NCBI GenBank assembly: GCA_937895825.1
Contig: CALBKP010000134.1
Location: 1-43,774 of the forward strand
Direction of reading: 5' to 3'
Origin: an uncultured Alistipes sp.
GTDB lineage: Bacteria > Bacteroidota > Bacteroidia > Bacteroidales > Rikenellaceae
DNA: 43,774 nt
Shown here: positions 31,720-40,976 of the stretch, in pieces
How the letters are laid out: every line of letters begins with the position of its first letter
Position numbering within the stretch: the stretch's first letter is position 1
Translations under genes and position numbers: made by a program
The notes under the pieces: model-generated
The model's input: only the letters and a program-made list of their open reading frames with translations
The model's database searches: none
Told to the model about the DNA's origin: nothing

Positions 31720-33324
31720 TTACTTATTAAACTCTTCGAGTGGCTCGCTATTCGAAGCCCACGGAGTCTCGATGTTGAGTATGTGGGCAATGGTTGGAGC
31801 AACCTCGGTGATGCTTACCTTGCGGTTTACACTCTGCTTCGTGTTGCTATAACATATAATCAGTGGCACGTGGCGGTCGTAACGATAACCACCCGCCGAT
31901 GACGAACGATAATCGTTATCATCCAAAATGCAGCCGGGCATAAGGTCTATGAGCACATCGCCTGAGCGTGTGGGGTAGAAGCTCTGCTGCATCAAGCGAC
32001 TGCGCCCCTCCGCAAACGATGTATTTCGCAAAGATGATGCAGAGATAGCATTCGCTATGCCGTTATGCTTTAGTAGGAACACCGCAACCTCCTCGCGTAT
32101 AGCATCGAGCTCCAGGTGCTTCTGCTTGATTAGGTCGTGGTTTAGATATAGAGCATTGTTTGCAAAGCCGATAATATACTCTGCCGAGCCATAGTGGGCT
32201 CCGAGGTAGGCATTTACGATGACCTCCATCTGTCGAATGTTAAGACGCTCGCGTTCAGCCTCGCCAACTCTATCGTACGATGGAGATGTTCCACATCCTG
32301 CGCTGAGTGTGATGACTACATCCTCGCTGCCACCTATTGCCGTGCGTATGTATGTGATAAACTTCGATAGATCCTGATCGAGGCGATAAAGCATATCCTC
32401 ATACTCCATCGACTCGGGACCATAGACCTCGGCAATATATCGTGCTGGGTCGAGCGAGACATTGATGATGTCGGTGTACTCATCTTTGCCGATGCTCTCA
32501 ATGGTCATTAGCAATGATGCCAACTCCAGAAGCATTGTATTTCCCGCAGGAGTGTAGCGCATCTGACCATACATATCTTTTGATAGCGTGAGGTCAACAC
32601 CACTTATCAACTTGGTACTCTTGTTCTTGATGCCCTCGATGATGGCTACCTCATCGTTATGATAGCGGTAGGCCTCGTATAGGGGAGTCCAACGCTTGAG
32701 TATATATTTGCTATTTGAGTCCTCTTTGTTATACTGCTTAAGCCATATTGGTAGAGACTCTAAGTATGCCGTTGATGTCACCCAGTGTCCCTTGTTACTC
32801 TCGCTCCATAGTGCCACTCCGCGATGGCCATTAAGAACGATGGCCGAGAGAGCATCCATGGCTAAGGTGTACTGCTTGCAGCGGCTATCCGTAAGAATCA
32901 TATCGCCAAGGGTTGGTGCAGTGAGTCGATGTGCCGAGTAGCTACCTGTACCAGTGCTATACTCCACGGGGACGACCTTCCTATCGGCGATGAGCTCCAC
33001 GCGTGAGCCATCGAGGTAGTTCCACCATTCCTCGCCAATAACGCCATGCACCGATGGCTGCGCTCCAGTTGCAAACGTGGCGAGTCCCGATGCCGATGTT
33101 GTCAAGGCATAGTCATACTCGGCATTTGTGTAGCATACACCCTCATTCATAAGGCGACGGAAACCACTCATTGAGAAGTTATCGGCATAACGATCAAGGT
33201 CGGATGCCTTCATGGTTCCTACGATGATGTTTACAACGAGCTTGGGTCGTTGTGATGCGTGGGTCACGCCTATTGTTAATGCAACACAGATGGCTGTGAG
33301 CAATAGTGAAAACAATCTTCTCAT
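31720..33324 (-). CDS. Alkaline-phosphatase-superfamily protein with lost metal ligands (pseudoenzyme)
   Basis: Exported protein of 534 aa with a PafA/nucleotide-pyrophosphatase scaffold. ATG 33324 is chosen: an in-frame GTG at 33342 would lie within the -7 promoter box. The signal peptide ends near THAS (residues 21-24). The family shape is clear (QRPKLVVNIIVG, GFRRLMNEGV, FATGAQPSVHGVIGEEWW, YDRHVPLI), but catalytic positions differ. The first metal Asp (usual 'VDQM') is G36. The nucleophile position is S77. The 'D-Y-x-G-H' pair is R295 and E299. 'ADHG' is AGCG (G343, C344). Only H485 appears kept. A working two-metal site is therefore unlikely; a binding or scaffolding role is possible. 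Five of six ligands are judged lost by eye alignment. Confidence 0.75.
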   Translation of the reverse strand: MRRLFSLLLTAICVALTIGVTHASQRPKLVVNIIVGTMKASDLDRYADNFSMSGFRRLMNEGVCYTNAEYDYALTTSASGLATFATGAQPSVHGVIGEEWWNYLDGSRVELIADRKVVPVEYSTGTGSYSAHRLTAPTLGDMILTDSRCKQYTLAMDALSAIVLNGHRGVALWSESNKGHWVTSTAYLESLPIWLKQYNKEDSNSKYILKRWTPLYEAYRYHNDEVAIIEGIKNKSTKLISGVDLTLSKDMYGQMRYTPAGNTMLLELASLLMTIESIGKDEYTDIINVSLDPARYIAEVYGPESMEYEDMLYRLDQDLSKFITYIRTAIGGSEDVVITLSAGCGTSPSYDRVGEAERERLNIRQMEVIVNAYLGAHYGSAEYIIGFANNALYLNHDLIKQKHLELDAIREEVAVFLLKHNGIANAISASSLRNTSFAEGRSRLMQQSFYPTRSGDVLIDLMPGCILDDNDYRSSSAGGYRYDRHVPLIICYSNTKQSVNRKVSITEVAPTIAHILNIETPWASNSEPLEEFNK

Positions 33325-33340
33325 AATACTTAAAAATCCC

Positions 33341-33349
33341 ACAAAGTTA
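33341..33349 (-). promoter_or_regulatory. -7 box before the pseudophosphatase gene
   Basis: Read on the minus strand, TAACTTTGT matches TAnnTTTGY. A start about seven bases on would leave a short leader to ATG 33324. No clear -33 TTTG was found. The box lies at the 3' end of the upstream GSCFA gene. Confidence 0.45.
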
Positions 33350-34315
33350 CAAATTTATTTGTAACATACGTTCGAAATATCCCCTTTCTGCTGATAAATC
33401 TACCCCTTTGAGCCTATCAATGGCTTCGAGTTGACGACGGCAGAATGTATGGTGGGCCTCGCTGTGAGGATTTGTGGGACGGTGATTTGCTGCACGCGTA
33501 ATATCTTCAACTTTGACCATCAGCTCTTTAGCCTCGCTCGATAGGGCGGCATCAAAGAATTTCTCAGCGATATAGTCAACGGCCATCTTCGAGGGGTGTA
33601 CGAGGTCATCGCCATAAAAGCGGTAGTCGCGTAGGTCGTCCAGCATAATCTCGTACGATGGGAAGTAGTGCACGCGCTCAGCGTGACGCTTCACAACCTC
33701 GGCAATGGCGACACGCAATAGCGACTTGCTGAGCGAGTTATCCTCCATGCCCTCGCCAATATGACGAACGGGGCTAATCGTAAGTACGATACGGCATTTT
33801 GTGTGCGTAATGATATACTCCATCGCCTCGGTAATCTCTTCAACGCTAAGTAGTTCGCGACGGAAATTGGCAGCTGGTTGCTTATGGCAGTTAGCCACAA
33901 CCTCACCACTTGTTCTAAGGCGATATACCCATGCCGTACCAAGCGTTATGATCATTAGGTCGGCATCGTCAATCGTCCTCTTTCCTGCAGCAAGTATCTT
34001 GTTCATGGTATCGGCTGCAAGTTCGGGTGTTGTACCCGATATAGTCGAGTGAAACTTGTAGCTTACATAGCTGTCGTTCAGCATGATAAGCTCGCTTTGG
34101 TCGATGGTACGACACTCGACCATATCTCTTACGGCTGCAGCAATGGATGCTGGGTTAAAGAGTATGCCAGTGGGTGATGCAGTTACCTGGAACTTGCGGT
34201 TACGCAGTTGTTCGGCTATGTTTGTGGCAAAGCACGACCCGAGGCTCACTATCTTATGGCCGTAGCCGATAGGCTCTGCCCATGGTGCAATATCTATTTC
34301 AGTGCGGAACTTCAT
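33347..34315 (-). CDS. GSCFA-domain protein (SGNH-hydrolase-like)
   Basis: Putative esterase or acyl-hydrolase of 322 aa. The family-naming motif is present: SLGSCFAT at 24-31, where S27 sits as the usual nucleophile serine. The closing block is FYGDDLVHPS, giving the D-x-x-H pair D237/H240, as in SGNH hydrolases. Internal blocks TLGTAWVYR and LTISPVRHIGEG match the GSCFA pattern. No signal peptide was seen, so it is probably cytoplasmic. The ATG lies one base after the acyltransferase stop, and this tight coupling with an acyltransferase suggests a shared substrate. Substrate unknown. Confidence 0.85.
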   Translation of the reverse strand: MKFRTEIDIAPWAEPIGYGHKIVSLGSCFATNIAEQLRNRKFQVTASPTGILFNPASIAAAVRDMVECRTIDQSELIMLNDSYVSYKFHSTISGTTPELAADTMNKILAAGKRTIDDADLMIITLGTAWVYRLRTSGEVVANCHKQPAANFRRELLSVEEITEAMEYIITHTKCRIVLTISPVRHIGEGMEDNSLSKSLLRVAIAEVVKRHAERVHYFPSYEIMLDDLRDYRFYGDDLVHPSKMAVDYIAEKFFDAALSSEAKELMVKVEDITRAANHRPTNPHSEAHHTFCRRQLEAIDRLKGVDLSAERGYFERMLQINL

Positions 34316-34316
34316 G

Positions 34317-35429
34317 TTAACCAATGATATACTTACTATTAGGAAGTAGTGATATGAGTTTAGTGATTAGTGCCGATATGGTAAAGGTAATAATGGCTGA
34401 TGTAAACATCGTGAGCGGCGTTCCCAGCTGCCATGAGCTGACAATATCGAAGACGGCAACCAAAACGAACATGTGCAAAAGGTATATGCCATAACTTAGG
34501 TGCGATAGCTCCTTAAAGAGGGGATATACCTTGCATGGGCGTTTGATTAGCTTAAAGAGCAGGAATACACCGAGTGTCATGAGTGCAGCTCCCGTCGTTG
34601 TGAAGTCCCAGCTGAGCTCCATGCGCACGGCGAGGTCTATGCTATCTTCCACGGGGAAGCTCTTAGGTATCTGGAGGTAGAATGGTAGCGCTGTTGTGGC
34701 ATAACCTATAATAATCATAGGTAGAGCGACAGCAAGGCTCTTTGCTACGTTCCAGTCTACGTAGGTGCGGATGTAGTGTGCTGCAACAACGAAGCCTATG
34801 AAGCCACTCACGTAGTAGAGCATACCAAACTCGTTCCAGCTCGCCTCGCCCCAGATGCCAGCGCTATCACGCACCATGAGGGCAAGTTCGCGGATAAAAG
34901 GTACTGCCGTTGAGAATAGCCAGAGGCCGAGAAACCACTCCTCGCCACGCTTGGATACGCGCTCAAGCCATGGTGAGATTATAGGCATGACGAGATACAC
35001 GCCAATAAGCATATATACAAACCATAGATGGCCACTTTGCCACATAAAGTTAAGGCTGAGGAAGGCGAAGTTATTGGCTATGTCCACCTCGCCGCCCGAG
35101 CCCCACATAGGTACTACGGCATAGAGCAGAGACCAGACAACGAACGGAACAACAACACGCTGAAACCTACGACGAAAGAATGTCGATATGTCGCCTACGA
35201 CGGGTACAAGCAGATAGCTCGATGTCATCACAAAGAGTGGTACAGCGATACGAAGCAGCGAGTTGATGCACGTAACCCACAGTGCATCCTCGTACGTGGC
35301 GATATATGTACCCTCGCCACCGAGGTAGAAGGGCTCGATGCAGTGTACAAGGATAACAAGAAAGCAGGCCACGGCACGCACATAGTCCAAGAAAAATATG
35401 CGGTCGTCTGAATTTGGCGTAGATGTCAT
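34317..35429 (-). CDS. Membrane acyltransferase (acyltransferase-3 family)
   Basis: Multi-pass membrane protein of 370 aa that by family should transfer acyl, often acetyl, groups to sugars of surface polysaccharide or a related glycan. The N-terminus shows the family start RIFFLDYVRAVACFLVILVHC (conserved Arg, Asp and His33-type residue), then about ten hydrophobic helices, including SLLRIAVPLFVMTSSYLLV and FMWQSGHLWFVYMLIGVYL. No periplasmic SGNH domain is fused to the C-terminus. The separate GSCFA gene starts one base after its stop, which may supply the hydrolase or partner part. The start is ATG 35429; the intergenic region shared with luxS-mtn lies upstream. Confidence 0.85.
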   Translation of the reverse strand: MTSTPNSDDRIFFLDYVRAVACFLVILVHCIEPFYLGGEGTYIATYEDALWVTCINSLLRIAVPLFVMTSSYLLVPVVGDISTFFRRRFQRVVVPFVVWSLLYAVVPMWGSGGEVDIANNFAFLSLNFMWQSGHLWFVYMLIGVYLVMPIISPWLERVSKRGEEWFLGLWLFSTAVPFIRELALMVRDSAGIWGEASWNEFGMLYYVSGFIGFVVAAHYIRTYVDWNVAKSLAVALPMIIIGYATTALPFYLQIPKSFPVEDSIDLAVRMELSWDFTTTGAALMTLGVFLLFKLIKRPCKVYPLFKELSHLSYGIYLLHMFVLVAVFDIVSSWQLGTPLTMFTSAIITFTISALITKLISLLPNSKYIIG

Positions 35430-35472
35430 ACTTAATTTTAATATAGTGTTTTACAATGCGAAGATACTATTT

Positions 35473-35506
35473 TTTGTATAAAATATAAAAAAAATCGTAA
35501 CTTTGC
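35473..35506 (+). promoter_or_regulatory. Bacteroidota-type promoter of the LuxS-nucleosidase gene
   Basis: TTTG at 35473-35476, 21 bp, then TAACTTTGC at 35498-35506, an exact TAnnTTTGY match. The gene starts 36 bases further on. Confidence 0.75.
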
Positions 35507-35541
35507 CCTTCAAAGTGATAATAATATATAAATGAAATAGT

Positions 35542-36654
35542 ATGGAGAAAAATATCGTATCATCATTTGATGTAGATCACCGCACATTGGAGGCTGGACT
35601 ATATCTGCGTTCGGTGTATAACATTGACGATCAGCTCGCTGTTCGTTCGTGGGACTTGCGCTTCCGCCGTCCTATGGCTAAAGCACCGCTCGACTCAGGC
35701 GTGGTACACACTATCGAGCACCTTATGGCCTACTATCTGCGTCTTGACGAGAAGATTGGCAAGCGCATCGTCTCGTTCTGCCCTATGGGCTGTCTCACGG
35801 GCTTCTATCTTTCTACTATGCAGGATGTCGAGGCTGAGGATATACGTCAGGCGTTGGCTAAGATGTATAAGAGGGTGTTCCCCATCAAGTCTACCGATGA
35901 CATAGTGGGTCTGAACGAGGTACAGTGCGGTAATCCGCGATTGTACGCGATTGAGCCTACAAACGAGGCTATGGCCGAGTATATGCGTGTGCTCTTTAAT
36001 GAGACTGAGGCTGAGGAGCTTGGCATCGCTGATGTGTATAAGGCTAAGTGCGGTGCTAAGAAGGTGCTCATTTGTGCTCCAACAGATAGAGAGTACCGTG
36101 CAATGCGCGTAGCATTGGATAAGGCTACTAACCTTCGAAACTACTATGACCTCGTGGAGGTAGGTATAGGTAAGGCTTTGTCATCGTCGGGTGTGGCACA
36201 CACGTTGGCTACCTCACCCGTGAAGTATGACATGCTGGCAGTCATCGGATTTGCTGCTGCAACGCTTGGTCGTGAGCAGGGCGATATTGTGATGCCATCG
36301 CGTGCCATCCACCATGACGCTATCATCCCTGATGGTTTTATCCCTGAGATTACCGACCCGCGTAACCTCTGCGGTACAGATCCCGAGACAATATTTACGG
36401 GTGACTCGTTCGTAAATGCCGATATTATCCGCGAGATTAAGTCGCGCTTTGGCGTTGAGGCTGCTATGTTCGATATGGAGATTGCAGCTATATGTCAGGT
36501 GGCGGAGCGTTACGGTAATATTCCAGTTCTTGCCATTAAGTACGTGTCGGATGTTCCCGAGGCTGGCCACTCTGAGCAATCGTACGATGAGTTCGCCGAT
36601 GCTTATTCGGACTTTACCGAGCTCCTGAAGCGAATCGAGAACGTTGAGTTATAG
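35542..36654 (+). CDS. luxS: Bifunctional LuxS / MTA-SAH nucleosidase fusion
   Basis: Single chain (370 aa) joining the two steps that turn S-adenosylhomocysteine into homocysteine and the AI-2 precursor. Residues 1-160 are LuxS: SFDVDH (8-13), H56-T-I-E59-H60 with the metal His pair and catalytic Glu, PMGCLTGFYLS with C84, and NEVQCGN with metal Cys129. Residues 170-370 are a Pfs/MtnN nucleosidase: DREYRAM with E184 (matching the catalytic Glu12 of the E. coli enzyme), VGIGKALSSSGVAH, FDMEIAAI with E313, and VSDVPE with D337. All key residues of both halves appear intact. No stop, frameshift or restart is seen between the halves. The gene is alone, with its own promoter and a strong terminator. 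Confidence 0.9.
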   Translation: MEKNIVSSFDVDHRTLEAGLYLRSVYNIDDQLAVRSWDLRFRRPMAKAPLDSGVVHTIEHLMAYYLRLDEKIGKRIVSFCPMGCLTGFYLSTMQDVEAEDIRQALAKMYKRVFPIKSTDDIVGLNEVQCGNPRLYAIEPTNEAMAEYMRVLFNETEAEELGIADVYKAKCGAKKVLICAPTDREYRAMRVALDKATNLRNYYDLVEVGIGKALSSSGVAHTLATSPVKYDMLAVIGFAAATLGREQGDIVMPSRAIHHDAIIPDGFIPEITDPRNLCGTDPETIFTGDSFVNADIIREIKSRFGVEAAMFDMEIAAICQVAERYGNIPVLAIKYVSDVPEAGHSEQSYDEFADAYSDFTELLKRIENVEL

Positions 36655-36706
36655 TTAATGATTGTAAATAGTCTACTATCTACTAATCAATTCATTGCTA
36701 ATTATA

Positions 36707-36744
36707 AAAAATTACCACCATCTTTCGAGATGGTGGTAATTTTT
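36707..36744. terminator. UUCG-loop bidirectional terminator
   Basis: A perfect 17-bp stem (36707-36723 with 36728-36744) closed by a TTCG tetraloop, with A-rich and T-rich ends. It lies between convergent luxS-mtn and the TPR gene and can stop transcription from both sides. Confidence 0.92.
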
Positions 36745-36779
36745 ACTTGTGGCAGTAGATGACGCCTTATAATCGTAAA

Positions 36780-38147
36780 TTAGCGTGTCTGCTGGAACAA
36801 CTCGTGATACTTGTTGTACTTATCCATCATGCCATCCATGTCGCGAAGACGGAAGCATAGGCTGTTCAAGTACTCGATAGTTGCAACATCGGTGGGGTTG
36901 AGCTCGTGAGCCTTCTCCAACCAAGGAATAGCCTCAGCATATACGAGGTTGATCTTTGCATTCTCAGTCTCATACTTCTCGTATGTCATGTCGGGGTCGT
37001 TGTTGAGAGCCTCAACCTGAGCGTTAGCCTTCTCGATGATGAAGTAGCCAGTGTAGAAGTTAGGCTCGAACTCTGCGGGACGCAACTCAACGCACTTCTC
37101 GAACGACTTGATGCACTCGTCGTAGTTTTTCATAGCGTTGTAAACGCGGCCACGGCCAAACCAGAGGTCGTAGTTCGAGGGATCTTCCTTCAATGAGTTC
37201 TCAATCATTGTTGTAAGCTCTGCGGGGTCGCCTACACCCTCCTCAGCAGTGTAGAGCTGCATAAGACCGTCGAGGATAGTAGCGTTCTTGGGGAAGAGCT
37301 TGATACCTGTGAGCAACGACTCCTTAGCCTTTGCAAGGTACTCGTCACGATTCTTCTCCTTCTGGCCATAGTAGCAGTGGAACAAGAAGTAGTAAACATT
37401 ACCTACACCGTCGTTGTAGCCAGTGCTAACAACCTCATTGAGAAGACGCTCACCCTCGGCGAATGCTGCCAAAGCCTCCTCGCCCTGAAGTGTTGAAGCA
37501 TACATGGTCATAAGCATACCTGCGTTGTAGAGGTTACCACCATTCTCAATATTTACAGCCTCGGGAACGATGTTCAATGCGCGATAAGCAAGCTCGAAAG
37601 CCTTAGCTGCCTCGAGAGTCTTGTTTACGTTGTTAAGAGCCTCACCCTGCTGAATAAGAGCATTCGCGAGGGTCTGTGCCTGAGTGATGATCTTGGGACC
37701 CTGCTTAGCATCCAACTCGTAAGCCTTCTTGAGTGACTCGATAGCAGTCTCTGCAAGGTTATCCTTTACAGACTTCTTCTGATCCCAACCCTCGATCATG
37801 CCTGACTCAGCGTTAACATATACGTCAACATACTCATACTGGCAGACGATAACGGGCATGCCCATAAACTCGCTCTCAACCATGCCTGCGGGCTGACCTA
37901 CGTTCATCTGAAGAACCTGAACGGGAACACCGCGACCAAGCTCCTTAGTGGGAGCCATGTAAGCATCGGTGTAAGCCTTACCACGGCTAAGCCATGTAGC
38001 AGCCTTAATACCCTTTTTAGCGTCGTTGCAAGCTGCATCAGCCTTCTCGAGCTTAGCTACCTCAGAAGAGGTGTTTACCTTCTGTGCATTTGCTGCGGGC
38101 AATGCGAACATCAACATTGCAGCCGCCATCAAAACTAACTTTTTCAT
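36780..38147 (-). CDS. Exported TPR-repeat protein downstream of gyrA
   Basis: Secreted or periplasmic protein of 455 aa. ATG 38147 is chosen: it gives the signal peptide MKKLVLMAAAMLMFALPAANA. After a coiled segment (SSEVAKLEKADAACNDAKKGIKAATWLSRGKAYTDA) come degenerate tetratricopeptide repeats between about 160 and 450 (e.g. NNVNKTLEAAKAFELAYRAL, DLWFGRGRVYNAMKNYDECIKSFEKCVEL, AIPWLEKAHELNPTDVATIEYL). TPRs mediate protein-protein contacts; the partner is unknown. It starts 22 bases after gyrA and is very probably co-transcribed, a linkage common in Bacteroidales, though no functional connection to DNA gyrase is apparent. Confidence 0.85.
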   Translation of the reverse strand: MKKLVLMAAAMLMFALPAANAQKVNTSSEVAKLEKADAACNDAKKGIKAATWLSRGKAYTDAYMAPTKELGRGVPVQVLQMNVGQPAGMVESEFMGMPVIVCQYEYVDVYVNAESGMIEGWDQKKSVKDNLAETAIESLKKAYELDAKQGPKIITQAQTLANALIQQGEALNNVNKTLEAAKAFELAYRALNIVPEAVNIENGGNLYNAGMLMTMYASTLQGEEALAAFAEGERLLNEVVSTGYNDGVGNVYYFLFHCYYGQKEKNRDEYLAKAKESLLTGIKLFPKNATILDGLMQLYTAEEGVGDPAELTTMIENSLKEDPSNYDLWFGRGRVYNAMKNYDECIKSFEKCVELRPAEFEPNFYTGYFIIEKANAQVEALNNDPDMTYEKYETENAKINLVYAEAIPWLEKAHELNPTDVATIEYLNSLCFRLRDMDGMMDKYNKYHELFQQTR

Positions 38148-38169
38148 AATTGTACTTATTGTTAATAAA

Positions 38170-40737
38170 TTATTCGTTTGCATTCTCTGTTGTTACATTC
38201 TCTGCGGCGTTAGTCTCACCCTCCGAAACCTCAAAATTTGCTATAACGCCCTCATCGGGAGTATCCTCCTCGGTCTTGGGTACTGCCGTAACGGAAGCGA
38301 TAGCATCGCCCTCGCGGAGGTTGATAACGCGGACACCCTGCGTTGCACGGCCAGCAACACGTATCTGGTCGGCAGAGGTACGGATTGTGAGGCCTGAGCG
38401 GTTGATGATCATGAGGTCATTATCATCGGTAACGGCCTGGATAGAGATCAACTTACCAGTCTTCTCTGTAACGTTGATAGTCTTAACACCCTTACCGCCA
38501 CGGTTGGTTATGCGGTACTCGTCGAGGTCGGTACGCTTACCATAGCCATTCTCGCTGAGAACCAAAACATCCTCCTTGCTTTCGGGCTCGATAGCAATCA
38601 TGCCGATAACCTCGTTGTCATCGTCGATAGAGATAGCCCTAACACCAGTACTTACACGACCCATAGGACGTACCGTTGCCTCGTTGAAGCGGATGGCTCG
38701 ACCCTCGCGTGCTGCAATCATAATCTCTGCATTGCCGCTGGTGAGCTTAACCTCCAATAACTGGTCTCCCTCTCTAATAACGATTGCATTAACGCCGTTA
38801 GTACGTGGACGTGAGTAAGCCTCGAGCGTTGTCTTCTTGATAACACCGCGCTTGGTACACATAACGAGATAGTTATTCTCAACGAAATCCTTGTCGTTGA
38901 GGTTCTTAACATTGATATAGGCACGTACCTTGTCGCCCGGATCAATCTGGATGACGTTCTGTATGGCGCGACCCTTCGACGAGCGTGTGCCCTCGGGAAT
39001 CTGGTAAACCTTGAGCCAGTAGCAACGTCCCATCTCCGTAAAGAACATCATCGTATTGTGCATCGACGCTACGTAGATGTGCTCGATGAAGTCCTCATCG
39101 CGCGTAGCGCTACCCTTAGCACCCACGCCACCACGGTTCTGTGTGCGGTACTCGGCAAGTGGCGTACGCTTGATGTAGCCCATGTGCGAGATGGTGATGA
39201 CCATATCGTCGTCGGCGTAGAAGTCCTCGGGGTTGAACTCCTCCGAAGAGTAGACAATCTCCGAGCGGCGCTCGTCGCCATACTTTTCCTTCATCTCCTG
39301 GAGCTCGTCCTTGATGATCTGCATCTGCATATCTACATTCGTAAGCACAGCGTTGAGGTAGTCGATGGTCTTGACAAGCTCGTCGTGCTCAGCCTCGAGC
39401 TGCTCGCGCTGCAAGCCTGTCAGCTGACGCAAGCGCATCTCCATAATTGCGGCGGTCTGAAGATCCGAAAAGTTGAAGCGCTCCTGCAGACGTGTGCGTG
39501 CCTCCTCGCCAGTCTTCGACGAGCGGATGATGTGAACAACCTCGTCGATGTTATCCTGAGCAATAAGCAAGCCGTTTACGATGTGCAGACGCTCCTCAGC
39601 CTTCTGAAGATCGAAGCGCGAACGACGCACGATGACATCGTGACGGTGATCCACGAAGTGACGAATGAGCTCCTTGAGGTTCAAAAGCTGAGGACGGCCG
39701 TTTACAAGGGCGATGTTATTCACTGCAAACGACGACTGCAACGGAGTGTTCTTATACAACGTGTTGAGTACAACGCTCGCCACAGCATCCTGCTTGAGAA
39801 TGATGACGATACGCATACCCTGACGATCCGACTCGTCGTTGATATACGAGATACCCTCGATCTTCTTCTCGTTGATAAGGTCTGCGATGCGCTTGATCAT
39901 CTCGGCCTTGTTGACCATATAGGGAATCTCGGTGATTACGATGCACTCGCGGCCAGAAGCCGTATGCTCGATCTCGGTCTTTGCGCGCATAACCACGCGG
40001 CCACGACCCGTGAGCAAAGCCTCTTTGACACCCTCGTAGCCATAGATGATGGCACCAGTAGGGAAGTCTGGGCCCTTGACATGCTCCAACAGCTCCTCGC
40101 ACTCGCATTCGGGGTTATCGATATATGCACAGCAGGCATCTACCACCTCGCCGAGGTTATGCGGAGCCATATTCGTAGCCATACCTACGGCGATACCGCT
40201 GGCACCGTTGACCAAAAGCAATGGAATCTTCGTGGGAAGTACCGTTGGCTCCTTTAATGTGTCGTCGAAGTTAAGACCCCAGTCGATAGTCTCCTTGTCG
40301 ATGTCGGCCATAACCTCGTCGGTGATCTTCTGCATGCGTGCCTCGGTGTAACGCATCGCTGCGGGAGAGTCACCATCCATAGAACCGAAGTTACCCTGAC
40401 CCTCAACCAACGGATAGCGCATAGCCCAATCTTGCGCCATACGCACCATAGCCTCGTAAACAGAGCTATCGCCGTGTGGGTGGAACTTACCCAACACATC
40501 ACCCACGATACGTGCCGACTTACGGGTAGGCTTATCGGAATAGAGATTAAGTTCGGCACTCATATCGTACAAAATACGACGATGAACAGGCTTCAAGCCG
40601 TCACGTACATCGGGCAATGCACGCGAAACGATAACCGACATCGAGTAGTCGATATAGGCCGACTTCATCTTCTCTTCGATATTGACAGGGATGATTCGCC
40701 CCGTCAAACCGACACTCTTTTCTTCTTCATTCAACAT
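38170..40737 (-). CDS. gyrA: DNA gyrase subunit A
   Basis: DNA-cleaving subunit of gyrase, which introduces negative supercoils; 855 aa. Motifs: RALPDVRDGLKPVHRRIL (39-56), the quinolone-determining stretch KFHPHGDSSVYE (84-95, with S91 and E95 at the usual resistance positions), and AAMRYTEARMQ with catalytic Y130. The C-terminal domain has the GyrA-box-like QNRGGVGAKG and NRGGKGVKT segments of beta-pinwheel blades, followed by an acidic tail (EGETNAAENVTTENANE). The presence of a separate parC at 1496-4249 supports the assignment. No resistance-type substitution is seen. Confidence 0.97.
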   Translation of the reverse strand: MLNEEEKSVGLTGRIIPVNIEEKMKSAYIDYSMSVIVSRALPDVRDGLKPVHRRILYDMSAELNLYSDKPTRKSARIVGDVLGKFHPHGDSSVYEAMVRMAQDWAMRYPLVEGQGNFGSMDGDSPAAMRYTEARMQKITDEVMADIDKETIDWGLNFDDTLKEPTVLPTKIPLLLVNGASGIAVGMATNMAPHNLGEVVDACCAYIDNPECECEELLEHVKGPDFPTGAIIYGYEGVKEALLTGRGRVVMRAKTEIEHTASGRECIVITEIPYMVNKAEMIKRIADLINEKKIEGISYINDESDRQGMRIVIILKQDAVASVVLNTLYKNTPLQSSFAVNNIALVNGRPQLLNLKELIRHFVDHRHDVIVRRSRFDLQKAEERLHIVNGLLIAQDNIDEVVHIIRSSKTGEEARTRLQERFNFSDLQTAAIMEMRLRQLTGLQREQLEAEHDELVKTIDYLNAVLTNVDMQMQIIKDELQEMKEKYGDERRSEIVYSSEEFNPEDFYADDDMVITISHMGYIKRTPLAEYRTQNRGGVGAKGSATRDEDFIEHIYVASMHNTMMFFTEMGRCYWLKVYQIPEGTRSSKGRAIQNVIQIDPGDKVRAYINVKNLNDKDFVENNYLVMCTKRGVIKKTTLEAYSRPRTNGVNAIVIREGDQLLEVKLTSGNAEIMIAAREGRAIRFNEATVRPMGRVSTGVRAISIDDDNEVIGMIAIEPESKEDVLVLSENGYGKRTDLDEYRITNRGGKGVKTINVTEKTGKLISIQAVTDDNDLMIINRSGLTIRTSADQIRVAGRATQGVRVINLREGDAIASVTAVPKTEEDTPDEGVIANFEVSEGETNAAENVTTENANE

Positions 40738-40786
40738 AGTTTCCTCTTTTCAAAATTAGCGCATTTTAGCGCACCCTTTTAATCAA

Positions 40787-40795
40787 ACAAAAATA
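40787..40795 (-). promoter_or_regulatory. Possible -7 box of gyrA
   Basis: On the minus strand TATTTTTGT matches TAnnTTTGY, 50 bases before the gyrA ATG. The nearest TTTG is only 12 bp upstream, so the -33 element is uncertain. Confidence 0.4.
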
Positions 40796-40976
40796 CTATT
40801 TTTTTCGCAAATAACCAATTTTAATAGGCGTTTTTCATCCAAATCTGAATATTTTGATATGAAATATCGTTTTTTTGGCCATTTTTAGCCTTTTTAAGGG
40901 CAAAAAAATTTTCACCCGACAGGGAGTCGAAGATTTCATACTCACATTTCGAAAAAAAATCAATTTCGCACCACAC

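Noticed and set aside
33325..33342. GTG start 18 bases upstream for the phosphatase-like protein
   Set aside because: It falls in the -7 promoter box at 33341-33349; the ATG at 33324 gives a proper signal peptide.
39058..40257. 399-codon plus-strand frame within gyrA
   Set aside because: Shadow of the gyrA coding strand; no domain or start signal of its own.
40911..40945. Possible tRNA 3' end (CCCGACAGGGAGTCGAAG)
   Set aside because: It resembles the reverse of a T-arm region, but no acceptor stem, anticodon arm or CCA-proximal pairing could be found around it.
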